This document shows positions 44,713 to 55,366 of a DNA stretch of 64,000 bases, piece after piece. Below the pieces are notes generated by a model. It saw only the letters and a program-made list of their open reading frames with translations, had not been told where the DNA came from and made no database searches. The stretch lies in assembly GCA_902570945.1 (NCBI GenBank), contig CACGAJ010000003.1, forward strand, positions 1 to 64,000. The letters are read 5' to 3'. Within the stretch, counting starts at the first letter, position 1, and each line of letters starts with the position of its first letter. The DNA comes from an uncultured Synechococcaceae cyanobacterium. GTDB lineage: Bacteria > Cyanobacteriota > Cyanobacteriia > PCC-6307 > Cyanobiaceae. Position numbers and translations under genes: made by a program.

Positions 44713-45990
44713 TCAACTATTTTTTTTAAAGTTCGATCTCTTACTAGCAAGTTCAATAAACCAACTTATGTATTCTTTTGGACCATTTTTAAAAACTAAG
44801 TCAAACTTTAAGTTGTCATAAACATCACTGATCCCTGCTAAACCAGTTTTTTTTGTAGAGGGTCTTTCAACTTCGCCAGAACTACTATCTACAAAAATTA
44901 TTTTATTCTTAACCCCAAATTCATTACCTAATATTTGTATTAATTCTAGAAAAGACCTGTCACTTCCTCCTCTTTGATAACTTTCTTCATCATTATTTTT
45001 TTTTGATGTGACTGTGTCACCAACTCCTACAATTAAAGGCATATCCTCTTGTTGAATAGTTCTTTTGCATAAATCAATTTTTTCCGCAACAGAATTTGGA
45101 GAGTTTCTAAAATTAAAATTTCTTCCAAAAGGAGCTTTACCAGTTTTATCCGCAATAAATTTATTTAAAAGAAATAAAACTCCATAATCTTTAACTGCTC
45201 CTTTAATAAGTAATTGTATGTCTGTTGATCCGATATCATCTTGAGAAGAAAGTTTAATTGTTTCTCTACCATTTTTATTACCTAAATTTGGTGAAATATG
45301 AAGGAAAAATGAGTTTTTGAGGCCTTCGGATTCACCTTTTAAGATAATTTCATTCATCATCTTTTCAAAACTAATTTGAATAAGCTTTCTTTTATCAGAA
45401 TCTTTTTTCGCTAAATCAAATAGACTATTGAAATTAATCGTTGGAGAGAAGCGCGTTTCACAAATTGATTTTATCGCGTGAAAATTGATATCTTCTTGGC
45501 TAAGTTCAGGAAAAATATTCTTAACTATGAAATTAAATTTTGGTCTTATTAAACTAGGTACTTTTGATAAAAAATTTAGTTCTTTTTCTGATACTCCTTC
45601 AAAACTTATTTCACCATTGCTGTCTTGATACTCTATTCCACAGGCAGCTAAACCTCTTAAATATAACTTTTTATTTTTAGGCTCAGTAGTGCTCCCTAAA
45701 CTCCTTTCTATTATTCTGTTAACTCCTCTTGAACCTTCATGTTCCCCGCAAGTTAAAACAAAGAATTCTTTGGCAAATTCTTTTACTGCATAAATATATT
45801 TTGATTCTAACTCTCTAGTCATTGGATCTTTAACTAGAGGGATACAAACTCCGTCAATGTCTTGAATAAATAAGATATTATTAGAAGAAATTAATTGTTT
45901 TTGTACTTTTAAATTACTTGCCATATATTCCATATTTATAATTATTTCTCTTTTATTAATTTTTAAGAAATTATAAATTAAAAAATTCAA
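44713..45990 (-). CDS. stpA: Glucosylglycerol-3-phosphate phosphatase (StpA/GgpP) homologue
   Basis: NILFIQDIDGVCIPLVKDPMTRELESKYIYAVKEFAKEFFVLTCGEHEGSRGVNRIIERSLG; VGVGDTVTSKKN...RGGSDRSFLELIQILG; IIFVDSSSGEVERP. Start may be internal (MEYMASN or MASN). Confidence 0.82.
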   Translation of the reverse strand: MNFLIYNFLKINKREIIINMEYMASNLKVQKQLISSNNILFIQDIDGVCIPLVKDPMTRELESKYIYAVKEFAKEFFVLTCGEHEGSRGVNRIIERSLGSTTEPKNKKLYLRGLAACGIEYQDSNGEISFEGVSEKELNFLSKVPSLIRPKFNFIVKNIFPELSQEDINFHAIKSICETRFSPTINFNSLFDLAKKDSDKRKLIQISFEKMMNEIILKGESEGLKNSFFLHISPNLGNKNGRETIKLSSQDDIGSTDIQLLIKGAVKDYGVLFLLNKFIADKTGKAPFGRNFNFRNSPNSVAEKIDLCKRTIQQEDMPLIVGVGDTVTSKKNNDEESYQRGGSDRSFLELIQILGNEFGVKNKIIFVDSSSGEVERPSTKKTGLAGISDVYDNLKFDLVFKNGPKEYISWFIELASKRSNFKKNS

Positions 45991-46089
45991 TATTTACAAT
46001 AAATAATTTGCTATGGTCAAAAATTGCTTTAATGTAGAAAAATGTTGTTAGGGGTAAGAAATTAAAAAAATTATCAAGAATTTCCAAAA

Positions 46090-47598
46090 ATGAAGAATAA
46101 TTTCATAGAAAACATAAATGATGAAAAATATTTTTATTCATTAATTAAAGATATAGAGAACAGCAAAGTTGGATTCTACAGTGTTGGTTTATATCCTGCA
46201 TCATTAGCATACAACTGTGCTATGCATGGAAAATCAAATAATATTCTCTTAGCTCCTAGAAAAGATAGAGATTTGTTAGGTGCTTTCTCAAATGATGTTC
46301 TTTCTGATATGGATAATGAGATTATTGAAAAGATTAAGAGAATGGGACATTATTCTGCAGAGGGGAGACAAAAGTCCTTTGATCTAAAAGATCTTCTCTT
46401 GGAATGTGAGATAGTTATTCTTGCTTCAAACAGTAATCACATAAAAGATGATGTTAAACATGCTTTAGAACTCAGAAAAACTTTAAAAAGAGAAAATGTG
46501 ATTCTTGGCTGTCTCGTCGGTTCTTTTTGCGTTGACAATGAAAGTAAAAATCCTTTTATTCTCTGTAATAAATATCCAAATTTAGCTTTTTTTACAGGAT
46601 TTCACCGCCACGGAGCTTTACGAAATCCTAAAGATAGTTTTACTGCAAATTTCTGCCATCCTAATGCCCTAACTGCTTTAATAGGAGCTCGCATTTTGAA
46701 TCAATTGTCCCCGAAAATTCAAGTTTCTCCTGGAGTTCATAATATTGAATGTCAATATATAAAATCAATAAAAAATATCTCATCAATATTTGCAGGCTTT
46801 GTAAATAACTTTCATTCCGATAAGCCAGGAATGCTACCCAGTATTAATACGATTTTGTTAACTCAATGTTTAGATCAGGCCGCATCAGTATCATTACAAG
46901 TTAGAAAAGAAAATAAATTAGAAAATAAATATCTTTCATTAAAAGAACTCGGTTATGGTGAAGAAATAATTAGTGCAAAGGAAATAATTAATGATAAATC
47001 TTGTGAAAAAGGAGATTATACTTTTTCTCAATTAAATGCTGTTAAGGCTGATGTCTTAGGGAGTATGACTCTGCCAACTGAAGGAAAACCAACACGTAAT
47101 TTTCAAGCAGGACAAGTTTTATCAGACATGCTTCTGCAACTCAATAGATGTCCAAAAGATGTCTCAGAATTTGTAAATTGGTGTAATAAATACTCTCTCA
47201 GCCAAGGAGGTTTAGAAGGTTTAAAATCTTTAAAATTTTGGCCAGACATTTATAAAGAATTCAAAATCAAAAATAATAATTGTTCAATGATTAATCTTAT
47301 TTATTTATGCTTTAATGCTAATTCAGAAGAAAAAAAAGAAATTTATAAGGTTTTAATTAGTTCAGAAGAGATCACTAATTTTTGCCAAGAATCTGTGAAA
47401 TCTGAATCATCTTTAGAGCTAAATGAAAAATTAAAAGGAGATTATCTTTTTAATGATATTGAAAACTTTTACAAGAAATTGTTTATTGCCAAAGACGAAA
47501 ACGATCTTATAAAAAATGAACATAGTAATCAAATTTCAAAAAAAAATCCAAGTTATATCAATGTATTGAAAATTATTAATAATTATTTTAATAATTAA
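46090..47598 (+). CDS. NAD-dependent glycerol-3-phosphate dehydrogenase-like protein
   Basis: 502 aa; VGFYSVGLYPASLAYNCAMHGKSNNILLAPR, VILASNSNHI, NAVKADVLGSMTLPTEGKPTRNFQAGQVL. Confidence 0.55.
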   Translation: MKNNFIENINDEKYFYSLIKDIENSKVGFYSVGLYPASLAYNCAMHGKSNNILLAPRKDRDLLGAFSNDVLSDMDNEIIEKIKRMGHYSAEGRQKSFDLKDLLLECEIVILASNSNHIKDDVKHALELRKTLKRENVILGCLVGSFCVDNESKNPFILCNKYPNLAFFTGFHRHGALRNPKDSFTANFCHPNALTALIGARILNQLSPKIQVSPGVHNIECQYIKSIKNISSIFAGFVNNFHSDKPGMLPSINTILLTQCLDQAASVSLQVRKENKLENKYLSLKELGYGEEIISAKEIINDKSCEKGDYTFSQLNAVKADVLGSMTLPTEGKPTRNFQAGQVLSDMLLQLNRCPKDVSEFVNWCNKYSLSQGGLEGLKSLKFWPDIYKEFKIKNNNCSMINLIYLCFNANSEEKKEIYKVLISSEEITNFCQESVKSESSLELNEKLKGDYLFNDIENFYKKLFIAKDENDLIKNEHSNQISKKNPSYINVLKIINNYFNN

Positions 47599-47630
47599 TT
47601 ATTTGTTAAATTTAATAAAAAACATAGTTT

Positions 47631-47672
47631 TTCATTTTAAGTCCTTCATTTTAAGTTGTTCATTTATTTACT
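47631..47672. repeat. Short tandem repeat, 3 x 14 bp (third unit degenerate)
   Basis: TTCATTTTAAGTCC / TTCATTTTAAGTTG / TTCATTTATTTACT. Confidence 0.7.
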
Positions 47673-47718
47673 AATCTTGATTGCGGGGTTAGAATTATTA
47701 TGGTTTTAAAATGTTTTT

Positions 47719-48390
47719 TTGAAAAAGGAATTATCACATCGTTCTCATGAACTGAAAGCTCTTGGTTGGAATCAAGAAGATTTAACAAGATACGAAGATT
47801 TATGGGACTACAGCCAAAGATGGGGATTAATAAATTTAGAAAGAGAAGACAGACAGTTTTTAAAGAAAGCAGAAAAGTTACTCCCAAAGATTCAAATTAA
47901 GAAAATATCCCTTAAAAAAACTATTGAAGAAAAATCATATTTTTTATGGTTGAATTTTTACTTAGATGAAATTTATACTTTTAGTAATTCTAATCTCCCA
48001 AAAAATAAATATGGTGTTTGGACACTCTTAATTGAAGAGGAAATAAAACTTCTTAAGGAATTACAACCAGTTATGGGTCTTCCAGATACTTTAAAAGCCA
48101 AAAATTTATTCGAAATTAGAAAACAGCTAATCAATAAAGCTTTAAGCGAATTTGACGCTAAAAACAACGATAAGGTTTTAAACTTTGATGATGTTTTAAA
48201 CAACTCTGAAAAAGATGTTGGCAAGAATTGGAAATCAATTACTGAAAAAGATCCTGAGGCTAATAAAACTTTTCCAATAATTGATTCTGCAAATATTGAG
48301 AAACTCAGATCTGCGATAAAAGAGGATCTGAGATCATATATGAAAGATAATTATCCTTCATTAAAAAAAGTATTAAACAAGGATTTATAA
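47719..48390 (+). CDS. Conserved hypothetical protein
   Basis: 223 aa; KELSHRSHELKALGWNQEDLTRYEDLWDYSQRWGLINLEREDRQFLKKAEKLLPKI; start near 47719. Confidence 0.75.
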   Translation: MKKELSHRSHELKALGWNQEDLTRYEDLWDYSQRWGLINLEREDRQFLKKAEKLLPKIQIKKISLKKTIEEKSYFLWLNFYLDEIYTFSNSNLPKNKYGVWTLLIEEEIKLLKELQPVMGLPDTLKAKNLFEIRKQLINKALSEFDAKNNDKVLNFDDVLNNSEKDVGKNWKSITEKDPEANKTFPIIDSANIEKLRSAIKEDLRSYMKDNYPSLKKVLNKDL

Positions 48391-48446
48391 ATATTTATCT
48401 TTTTTTTGTTTTTTTTTTGGACTTTTTTAAGTTAAATAGATATTAG

Positions 48447-49790
<1,344 letters not shown>

Positions 49791-49803
49791 GGAAGGAGAT
49801 TTA

Positions 49804-50694
49804 TTGGCTTTAATAATTCCTAGCAACTATCACAAGATAAGTGATGTTGAGAAAAATCATATATCCTGGATCGAACCAGAATTAGCAAAAAGACAGGATA
49901 TACGTCCCCTTAGGATTGGAATATTGAATATTATGCCTCTAGGCAAGCAGTATGAATTTAACTTACTTCATCCACTTGGATTGTCTCCTCTTCAAATAGA
50001 GCCAGTTTGGATAAAGCTTAAAACTCACACTTATAAAACATGGGATCTTAATCATTTAAATAATTTGTATATAACTTGGGAAGAGGCAAATAATCCAGAA
50101 CCGTTAGATGGAATTATTATAACTGGAGCACCTATTGAGCACTTAGCTTTTGAGGATGTTAAGTATTGGGATGAATTTGTGAAAATTGTCAATGAAGCCA
50201 GAAATTCTTGTGCCAGTACTCTTGGATTATGTTGGGCTGGCTTTGCGCTGGCTTATTTGGCAGGAGTTGATAAGAAAGTTTTTGATAGGAAATTATTTGG
50301 GGTATTCCCTTTAAAAAGTCTTGTTCCTGGACATCCTTTGATGGGCACACAAGATGATGAATTTATTTGTCCTCAAAGTAGATTTGCAGGACTACCAGAT
50401 TTTGAGATGGAGAAGGCACAAAAAGAAGGGAAATTGAATTTGTTGGCTTATGGAAAAAACGTTGGATATACAATATTTGAATCTAATGATCAAAAACAAC
50501 TTATGCATTTAGGTCATCCTGAATATACGGTGCATAGAATTATTAGTGAAATTGAAAGAGATAAAGAAAAGGGAGATGTTCCACCTCCTGAAAATTTTGA
50601 TCTAAAAAGTTCAAAAACATCTTGGAGATCACATAGGAATCTGCTTTTTCAGCAATGGCTTTGGTTTTGTTATCAACAAGTTAGTCTTAATTAA
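49804..50694 (+). CDS. metA: Homoserine O-acyltransferase, MetA family (probably acetyl-CoA-using)
   Basis: IGILNIMPLGKQYE, IITGAPIEHLAFEDVKYW, STLGLCWAGFA, MHLGHPEYTVHRI; TTG start. Confidence 0.92.
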   Translation: MALIIPSNYHKISDVEKNHISWIEPELAKRQDIRPLRIGILNIMPLGKQYEFNLLHPLGLSPLQIEPVWIKLKTHTYKTWDLNHLNNLYITWEEANNPEPLDGIIITGAPIEHLAFEDVKYWDEFVKIVNEARNSCASTLGLCWAGFALAYLAGVDKKVFDRKLFGVFPLKSLVPGHPLMGTQDDEFICPQSRFAGLPDFEMEKAQKEGKLNLLAYGKNVGYTIFESNDQKQLMHLGHPEYTVHRIISEIERDKEKGDVPPPENFDLKSSKTSWRSHRNLLFQQWLWFCYQQVSLN

Positions 50695-50700
50695 CTTTTT

Positions 50701-52266
50701 TTAATGAGCACTTTCTATACCACCAAGTCTCTCAAATAAATTAAGACTTTCTTTATTTAATCCTACAATTTCAACTTTAGAACCTCCATTCTGAAATTTT
50801 CTAATTATTTGCTCAAGAGCAACAACGCCACTTTGATCCCAAATATGAGCTAATGACATATCAATTACAACATTTTCTGGATGTTCATGAATATCAAACC
50901 CTTGTAAAAAATAAATTTTACTTACAAAAAATAATTGTCCTTTTACTTCGTAGGTAGTTAAATTATTTTTTTTAGCTCTTGAGACAGTTATAACTTTTGC
51001 GACTTTTCTGCTGAAAAGAATTGCAGCTAATGCAACTCCTGCAATAACTCCAAGTGCAAGATTGTGGGGTTTTGTAAGCATGGTAACTGCAAAAGTCATA
51101 AGCATGACTGCAGTGTCGCTTTTAGGTATCTTTCTAATATTTTTTAATCCATTTATATCTGCCGTACTTATTGCTATCGTTATCATGATTGCAACTAAAG
51201 CAGCCATTGGTATTGCTCCAATCCAAGACTTTAAGAGGATGATCATAATTAGGAGAGAAATACCTGAGGAGAGGGTTGATAATCTAGATTTGCCACCATT
51301 TTCAGTATTCATTACAGATTGTCCAACTAAGGCACATCCTGCCATTCCACCAAATAAAGATGCCACAATATTTGCGATCCCCTGTCCTCTTGCTTCTTTA
51401 TTTTTATTAGAACTTGTATCGGTTACATCGTCTAAAATGTCTTGAGTTAGAAAGGTTTCCATTAAACCCACGAGAGATATTGCAAGTGAGGTCGGTAAAA
51501 TTATCCCTAATGTTTCAAGACTAAAAGGTACTTTCCCATTTTCCAATGATCCAAAAGGCAGAGAAAGACTAGGTAACCCATCTGGTAATTTACCCAAATC
51601 GCTAACTGTTGGGACATCTAGATTAAAGAATATACTTAAAAGAGTAATTACTACTATTGCGATAAGTTGAGATGGGACTACTTTTGTGATTTTTGGAAGC
51701 CCATAGATAATCACCAAACCTAGGATTACAAGGATCCAAACTACTGGAATCTGAGAGTTAACTGGATATTGACTTAAAGTTTGTTCAACTAATCCTTTTG
51801 ATTCTTTAATACCTATACCTAACTGAGGTAGTTGTGCTTGAAATATTAAAAGTGCCAATGCATTTACAAATCCACTTAATACTCCTGTTGGGACGAATCT
51901 CATTTGGTAGGCAAGTCTTAAATATCCCCAAAGTATTTGGAAAATTCCTGTTAATATCCCAGCGGCAATAAGATACGGTACTCCTAATCCAGGAGCTTGT
52001 GATTCTCCATAAGCAACAAGTCCAGTCATCAAAAGAGCTGTTGAACCTGTCGCTGAAGTAATCATCCCCCTTCTTCCTCCAACAATCGCAATTGTTATAG
52101 ATAAGCAAAATGCACCAAAAAGACCAACTCTAGGATCTACACCAGCAATACCTGAAAAAGCAATTGCTTCTGGAATCATTGCAAATGCAACAACTAAGCC
52201 AGAGAGTATATTTGACTTTGGATCATCTAACCAATTTTTAGATAAATATTTTGAGAAATTTGACAT
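50701..52266 (-). CDS. SulP-family anion transporter with STAS domain
   Basis: SGLVVAFAMIPEAIAFSGIAGVDPRVGLFGAF; C-terminal VVIDMSLAHIWDQSGVVALEQIIRKF. Confidence 0.92.
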   Translation of the reverse strand: MSNFSKYLSKNWLDDPKSNILSGLVVAFAMIPEAIAFSGIAGVDPRVGLFGAFCLSITIAIVGGRRGMITSATGSTALLMTGLVAYGESQAPGLGVPYLIAAGILTGIFQILWGYLRLAYQMRFVPTGVLSGFVNALALLIFQAQLPQLGIGIKESKGLVEQTLSQYPVNSQIPVVWILVILGLVIIYGLPKITKVVPSQLIAIVVITLLSIFFNLDVPTVSDLGKLPDGLPSLSLPFGSLENGKVPFSLETLGIILPTSLAISLVGLMETFLTQDILDDVTDTSSNKNKEARGQGIANIVASLFGGMAGCALVGQSVMNTENGGKSRLSTLSSGISLLIMIILLKSWIGAIPMAALVAIMITIAISTADINGLKNIRKIPKSDTAVMLMTFAVTMLTKPHNLALGVIAGVALAAILFSRKVAKVITVSRAKKNNLTTYEVKGQLFFVSKIYFLQGFDIHEHPENVVIDMSLAHIWDQSGVVALEQIIRKFQNGGSKVEIVGLNKESLNLFERLGGIESAH

Positions 52267-52296
52267 TGTAATTTTCTTTATAGTTCTGAACTTACC

Positions 52297-53577
52297 TTAT
52301 AAAGGAGGTAAAATACCTTGTGGGTCAAAAATATTCTTTAAAGTTTTCAATTCATCAATTCTATCGCCAAAAGCTAATGTAAGTTCTTTACTATGAGAGT
52401 TTAAATGATTATGCAATTGGGCTAAGTGAATATTTGGAAAAAATCTTTTAAGTTTACTCCATGATTTATACATCCAGTCAATCACGTCTTTTTTTTCTTG
52501 AAGATCATTTTTTTTCCATGAAGCATATATCCATGGTTTCCAAGTACTATTTCTATGAACAAAAAAACTTGAACCATTATTTAATTTTTTAGTTTTACAA
52601 CCCAGTTGTTGAGAAGCAACATAACAGGAATTATTAGGCTTATTATCCATTATTTCGTTCAAATATTCTATAAAAATTGGAATATCATTTTCTAAATCTT
52701 CTCCAAGAAGACTGATTACTTCGGAATGGTTATTTGCATTTAGCTCGTACAAATTTAATTCCTTTGGGAAGAAATTAATTTCGTTAAAGTGACCATACAA
52801 ATTTGTATATAAAGAAGGAAATTTTTCTAAAATCATTAAGTATGTTTTTGTCCTATAGTCCTCTAAATTATTTTTGAGTTCGGCAAAAATATATATGTAA
52901 ATTTTTTGGGCATATATCCATTGAAGACTAATGTTTTCTGGAAACTCCTCTGATAGTTTAATTATTTCTGAAAGTTCATTTGGATTTACAAATCCTTCAA
53001 TAACTTTAATAGGATTTGATTGGATAGTCTTAAGTCCTATTTCGGTGATAATTGAGAAGAAGGGTGCTGCCCCTTTAATTGCTTCCCAAATTAGTTGTTT
53101 TTCTGGACTTATTTGATTTTTTCTTAAAGAGATAAATTTACCATTACCTAAGAAACCCTTTATTGATTCAATATTATCAATTGCTAATCCGTAGGCTCTA
53201 CTAAGCGGGCTTACTCCACCAGTAAGTATATAACCTGCTCCGGGAAGTTTAGAAAGTCCAATAGGAAAACTCCTATGATGTGTTTGTAAATGATTTGTAA
53301 GATCGCCCATTATTACTCCACCCCCAATTGTTACTAAATTGCTTTTTCTATCTAGGTGAATTTTGCTGTAATTTTTTCGTAGATCAAGAGTCGTAAAACC
53401 ATTTTTGGCACAGCTAGAAGTTGTACCTCCACTACATACGCAAAGGTGCTCGAACTCTTTCTTGGAGTAATTATCTTCCTTAAATATGGAATCATTAACC
53501 TCATAAATTAATTCTTTAAACTTTGCATCCTTTGAGTTAATATTTGGAATTTCAAGCAAGTTGTTATTTTTTTTCAC
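52297..53577 (-). CDS. FAD-linked oxidase (FAD_binding_4 family) oxidoreductase
   Basis: VTIGGGVIMGDLTNHLQTHHRSFPIGLSKLPGAGYILTGGVSPLSRAYGLAIDNIES. Confidence 0.85.
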   Translation of the reverse strand: MKKNNNLLEIPNINSKDAKFKELIYEVNDSIFKEDNYSKKEFEHLCVCSGGTTSSCAKNGFTTLDLRKNYSKIHLDRKSNLVTIGGGVIMGDLTNHLQTHHRSFPIGLSKLPGAGYILTGGVSPLSRAYGLAIDNIESIKGFLGNGKFISLRKNQISPEKQLIWEAIKGAAPFFSIITEIGLKTIQSNPIKVIEGFVNPNELSEIIKLSEEFPENISLQWIYAQKIYIYIFAELKNNLEDYRTKTYLMILEKFPSLYTNLYGHFNEINFFPKELNLYELNANNHSEVISLLGEDLENDIPIFIEYLNEIMDNKPNNSCYVASQQLGCKTKKLNNGSSFFVHRNSTWKPWIYASWKKNDLQEKKDVIDWMYKSWSKLKRFFPNIHLAQLHNHLNSHSKELTLAFGDRIDELKTLKNIFDPQGILPPL

Positions 53578-53624
53578 TACTGATTATTGTTCTTTACTAT
53601 TATGGTATAAGTTATAACTTAATT

Positions 53625-54728
53625 TTGGATAACTTAGATTCGAAGTTAAATAATCAAGTCGCGATTCTTATATGTGGTCACGGGAGTAGAAATAAATTAG
53701 CCATTAACGAATTTCAAGAATTAACTAAACGCATCCAAAAAAGATACCCAAACATATTAGTTGAATATGGTTTCTTGGAATTTGCCAAACCTTCACTTGT
53801 TGATGCCTTAGACAAGTTAAGAGATAATTCTATAAAAAAAGTAATTGCAATACCCGCAATGCTTTTTGCTGCTGGCCATGTAAAAAATGATATACCTAGT
53901 TTGCTAATGAGTTATTCAAGTAAAACAGGTATCGAAATAACTTATGGAAGAGAATTAGGTATTAATAACTTAATGATTAGTGCAGCTTGTGAAAGAGTAA
54001 AAGATGTATTTAAAGAAAATAATACTCTCAAACCTGAAGAATCATTATTAGTTGTTGTTGGTAGAGGCTCTTCTGATCCAGATGCAAATTCTAATGTTTC
54101 AAAAATAACGAGAATGATCGTAGAAGGAATCGGTTTAGGATGGGGGGAAACAGTTTTTTCTGGTGTAACATTCCCTCTTGTTGAACCTGGCTTGAAAAAT
54201 GTTGTGAGACTTGGTTATAAAAATATAATTATTTTCCCTTATTTTCTTTTCTCGGGAGTCCTTGTTACAAGAATTAAAAGGCAAAGTGATTTAGTTGCGA
54301 TTAATAATCCACATATTTCATTTATGCATGCAAAATATCTTTCATCACAGTCTTATGTGGTCGATACTTTTGTAGAAAGGATTGAAGAGATTCTTAATGA
54401 CGAAGGTAAGAATTTTATGAATTGCTCCACATGCAAATATAGATCAAGTTTATTTGGCTTTGAAAAAGAAGTTGGAATGGTACAAGAAAGTCATCATGAC
54501 CATGTAGAGGGTTTGGGTATAAGCTGTGATTTATGTGATCCTGAATGTAATGGTGCTTGTGAAATACAAAATCAAATTCCAATTCATAAGCATGAAAAAT
54601 CAAATTTAGTAGAAGGTGATTGCGTAGAACATGATCATAAACACCATCATGAGCATCACCATAGTATTTATCCAAATTCAAAACACCCTTTGGGACCTGT
54701 CACGCTTCGCTTGCCTAATGAAGATTAA
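53625..54728 (+). CDS. CbiX/SirB-like sirohydrochlorin cobalto/ferrochelatase with Cys- and His-rich tail
   Basis: ILICGHGSRNKLAINEFQEL, AIPAMLFAAGHVKNDIPSLL, VGRGSSDPDAN, IIFPYFLFSGVLVTRI; start revised from ORF-track 53544 to in-frame TTG at 53625. Confidence 0.85.
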   Translation: MDNLDSKLNNQVAILICGHGSRNKLAINEFQELTKRIQKRYPNILVEYGFLEFAKPSLVDALDKLRDNSIKKVIAIPAMLFAAGHVKNDIPSLLMSYSSKTGIEITYGRELGINNLMISAACERVKDVFKENNTLKPEESLLVVVGRGSSDPDANSNVSKITRMIVEGIGLGWGETVFSGVTFPLVEPGLKNVVRLGYKNIIIFPYFLFSGVLVTRIKRQSDLVAINNPHISFMHAKYLSSQSYVVDTFVERIEEILNDEGKNFMNCSTCKYRSSLFGFEKEVGMVQESHHDHVEGLGISCDLCDPECNGACEIQNQIPIHKHEKSNLVEGDCVEHDHKHHHEHHHSIYPNSKHPLGPVTLRLPNED

Positions 54729-54847
54729 ATCTTAAGAAAATACGTTGAAAATAACTGAATCATCTGTCTCTTTCTCGACTAAGTCTTAATAGACTCAGCA
54801 CATATAAGTATTACTAATATAAAATTTTAAAAGTATTTTGAGCTAGA

Positions 54848-54889
54848 TTTTCCACAATTTACAGGTTGTTTTCCACGTCCAAATCCACA
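54848..54889. promoter_or_regulatory. Cluster of three DnaA-box-like 9-mers
   Basis: TTTTCCACA (54848-54856), TTTTCCACG (54869-54877), AAATCCACA (54881-54889). Confidence 0.35.
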
Positions 54890-55108
54890 TTGGATTAGAA
54901 ATCCCAGCAGTTTTCAAAAAAAACAGGACTTCAACATTATTGTTGACTTTTCTTTAAGATCTAATCAATTTCCTTATTTAAAAAGTAAGTTTTTTAAAAA
55001 CCAATTTATGACATGAGTCTCATTTGATAATTTGAAAAGTTTACATGCAGATTTTGTTTGATTTTTTTTGAAAAAAATATCATCATAATGATGTAAAAAT
55101 ATAGATTT

Positions 55109-55366
55109 ATGGAACAAATGAGACAACCAAATTTAACTGATAAGAAACTTGTAGAATGCTCATCAAATAAAGTCTCTTTAGAAACAGAGCTTTCAGAAAC
55201 TCTTTACAACACTATGAAAGATTTTGTATTAAGTAACCCAACTTGGGATCAATATAAACTTATAAATTCAGCATTAGCTACTTTTCTCGTTCAAAACGGA
55301 TGTACAGATAATTCTGTCTCGGAGATTTATTTAAATCAATTATTTACACCTTCTAAATCTTTTTAA
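55109..55366 (+). CDS. DUF2811-like small protein
   Basis: 85 aa; LETELSETLYNTMKDFVLSNPTWDQYKLINSALATFLVQNG. Confidence 0.75.
   Translation: MEQMRQPNLTDKKLVECSSNKVSLETELSETLYNTMKDFVLSNPTWDQYKLINSALATFLVQNGCTDNSVSEIYLNQLFTPSKSF

Noticed and set aside
51062-52108. + strand 127-aa and - strand 100-aa ORFs inside the SulP gene
   Set aside because: Antisense or out-of-frame with a confident transporter CDS.
54415-54681. - strand 88-aa ORF opposite the cbiX His-rich tail
   Set aside because: Antisense mirror of His-rich codons (ATG/GTG on reverse); no independent support.
54785-54803. CTAAGTCT-taat-AGACTCAG stem as a terminator
   Set aside because: One non-Watson-Crick pair and no downstream U-tract; not a convincing intrinsic terminator.
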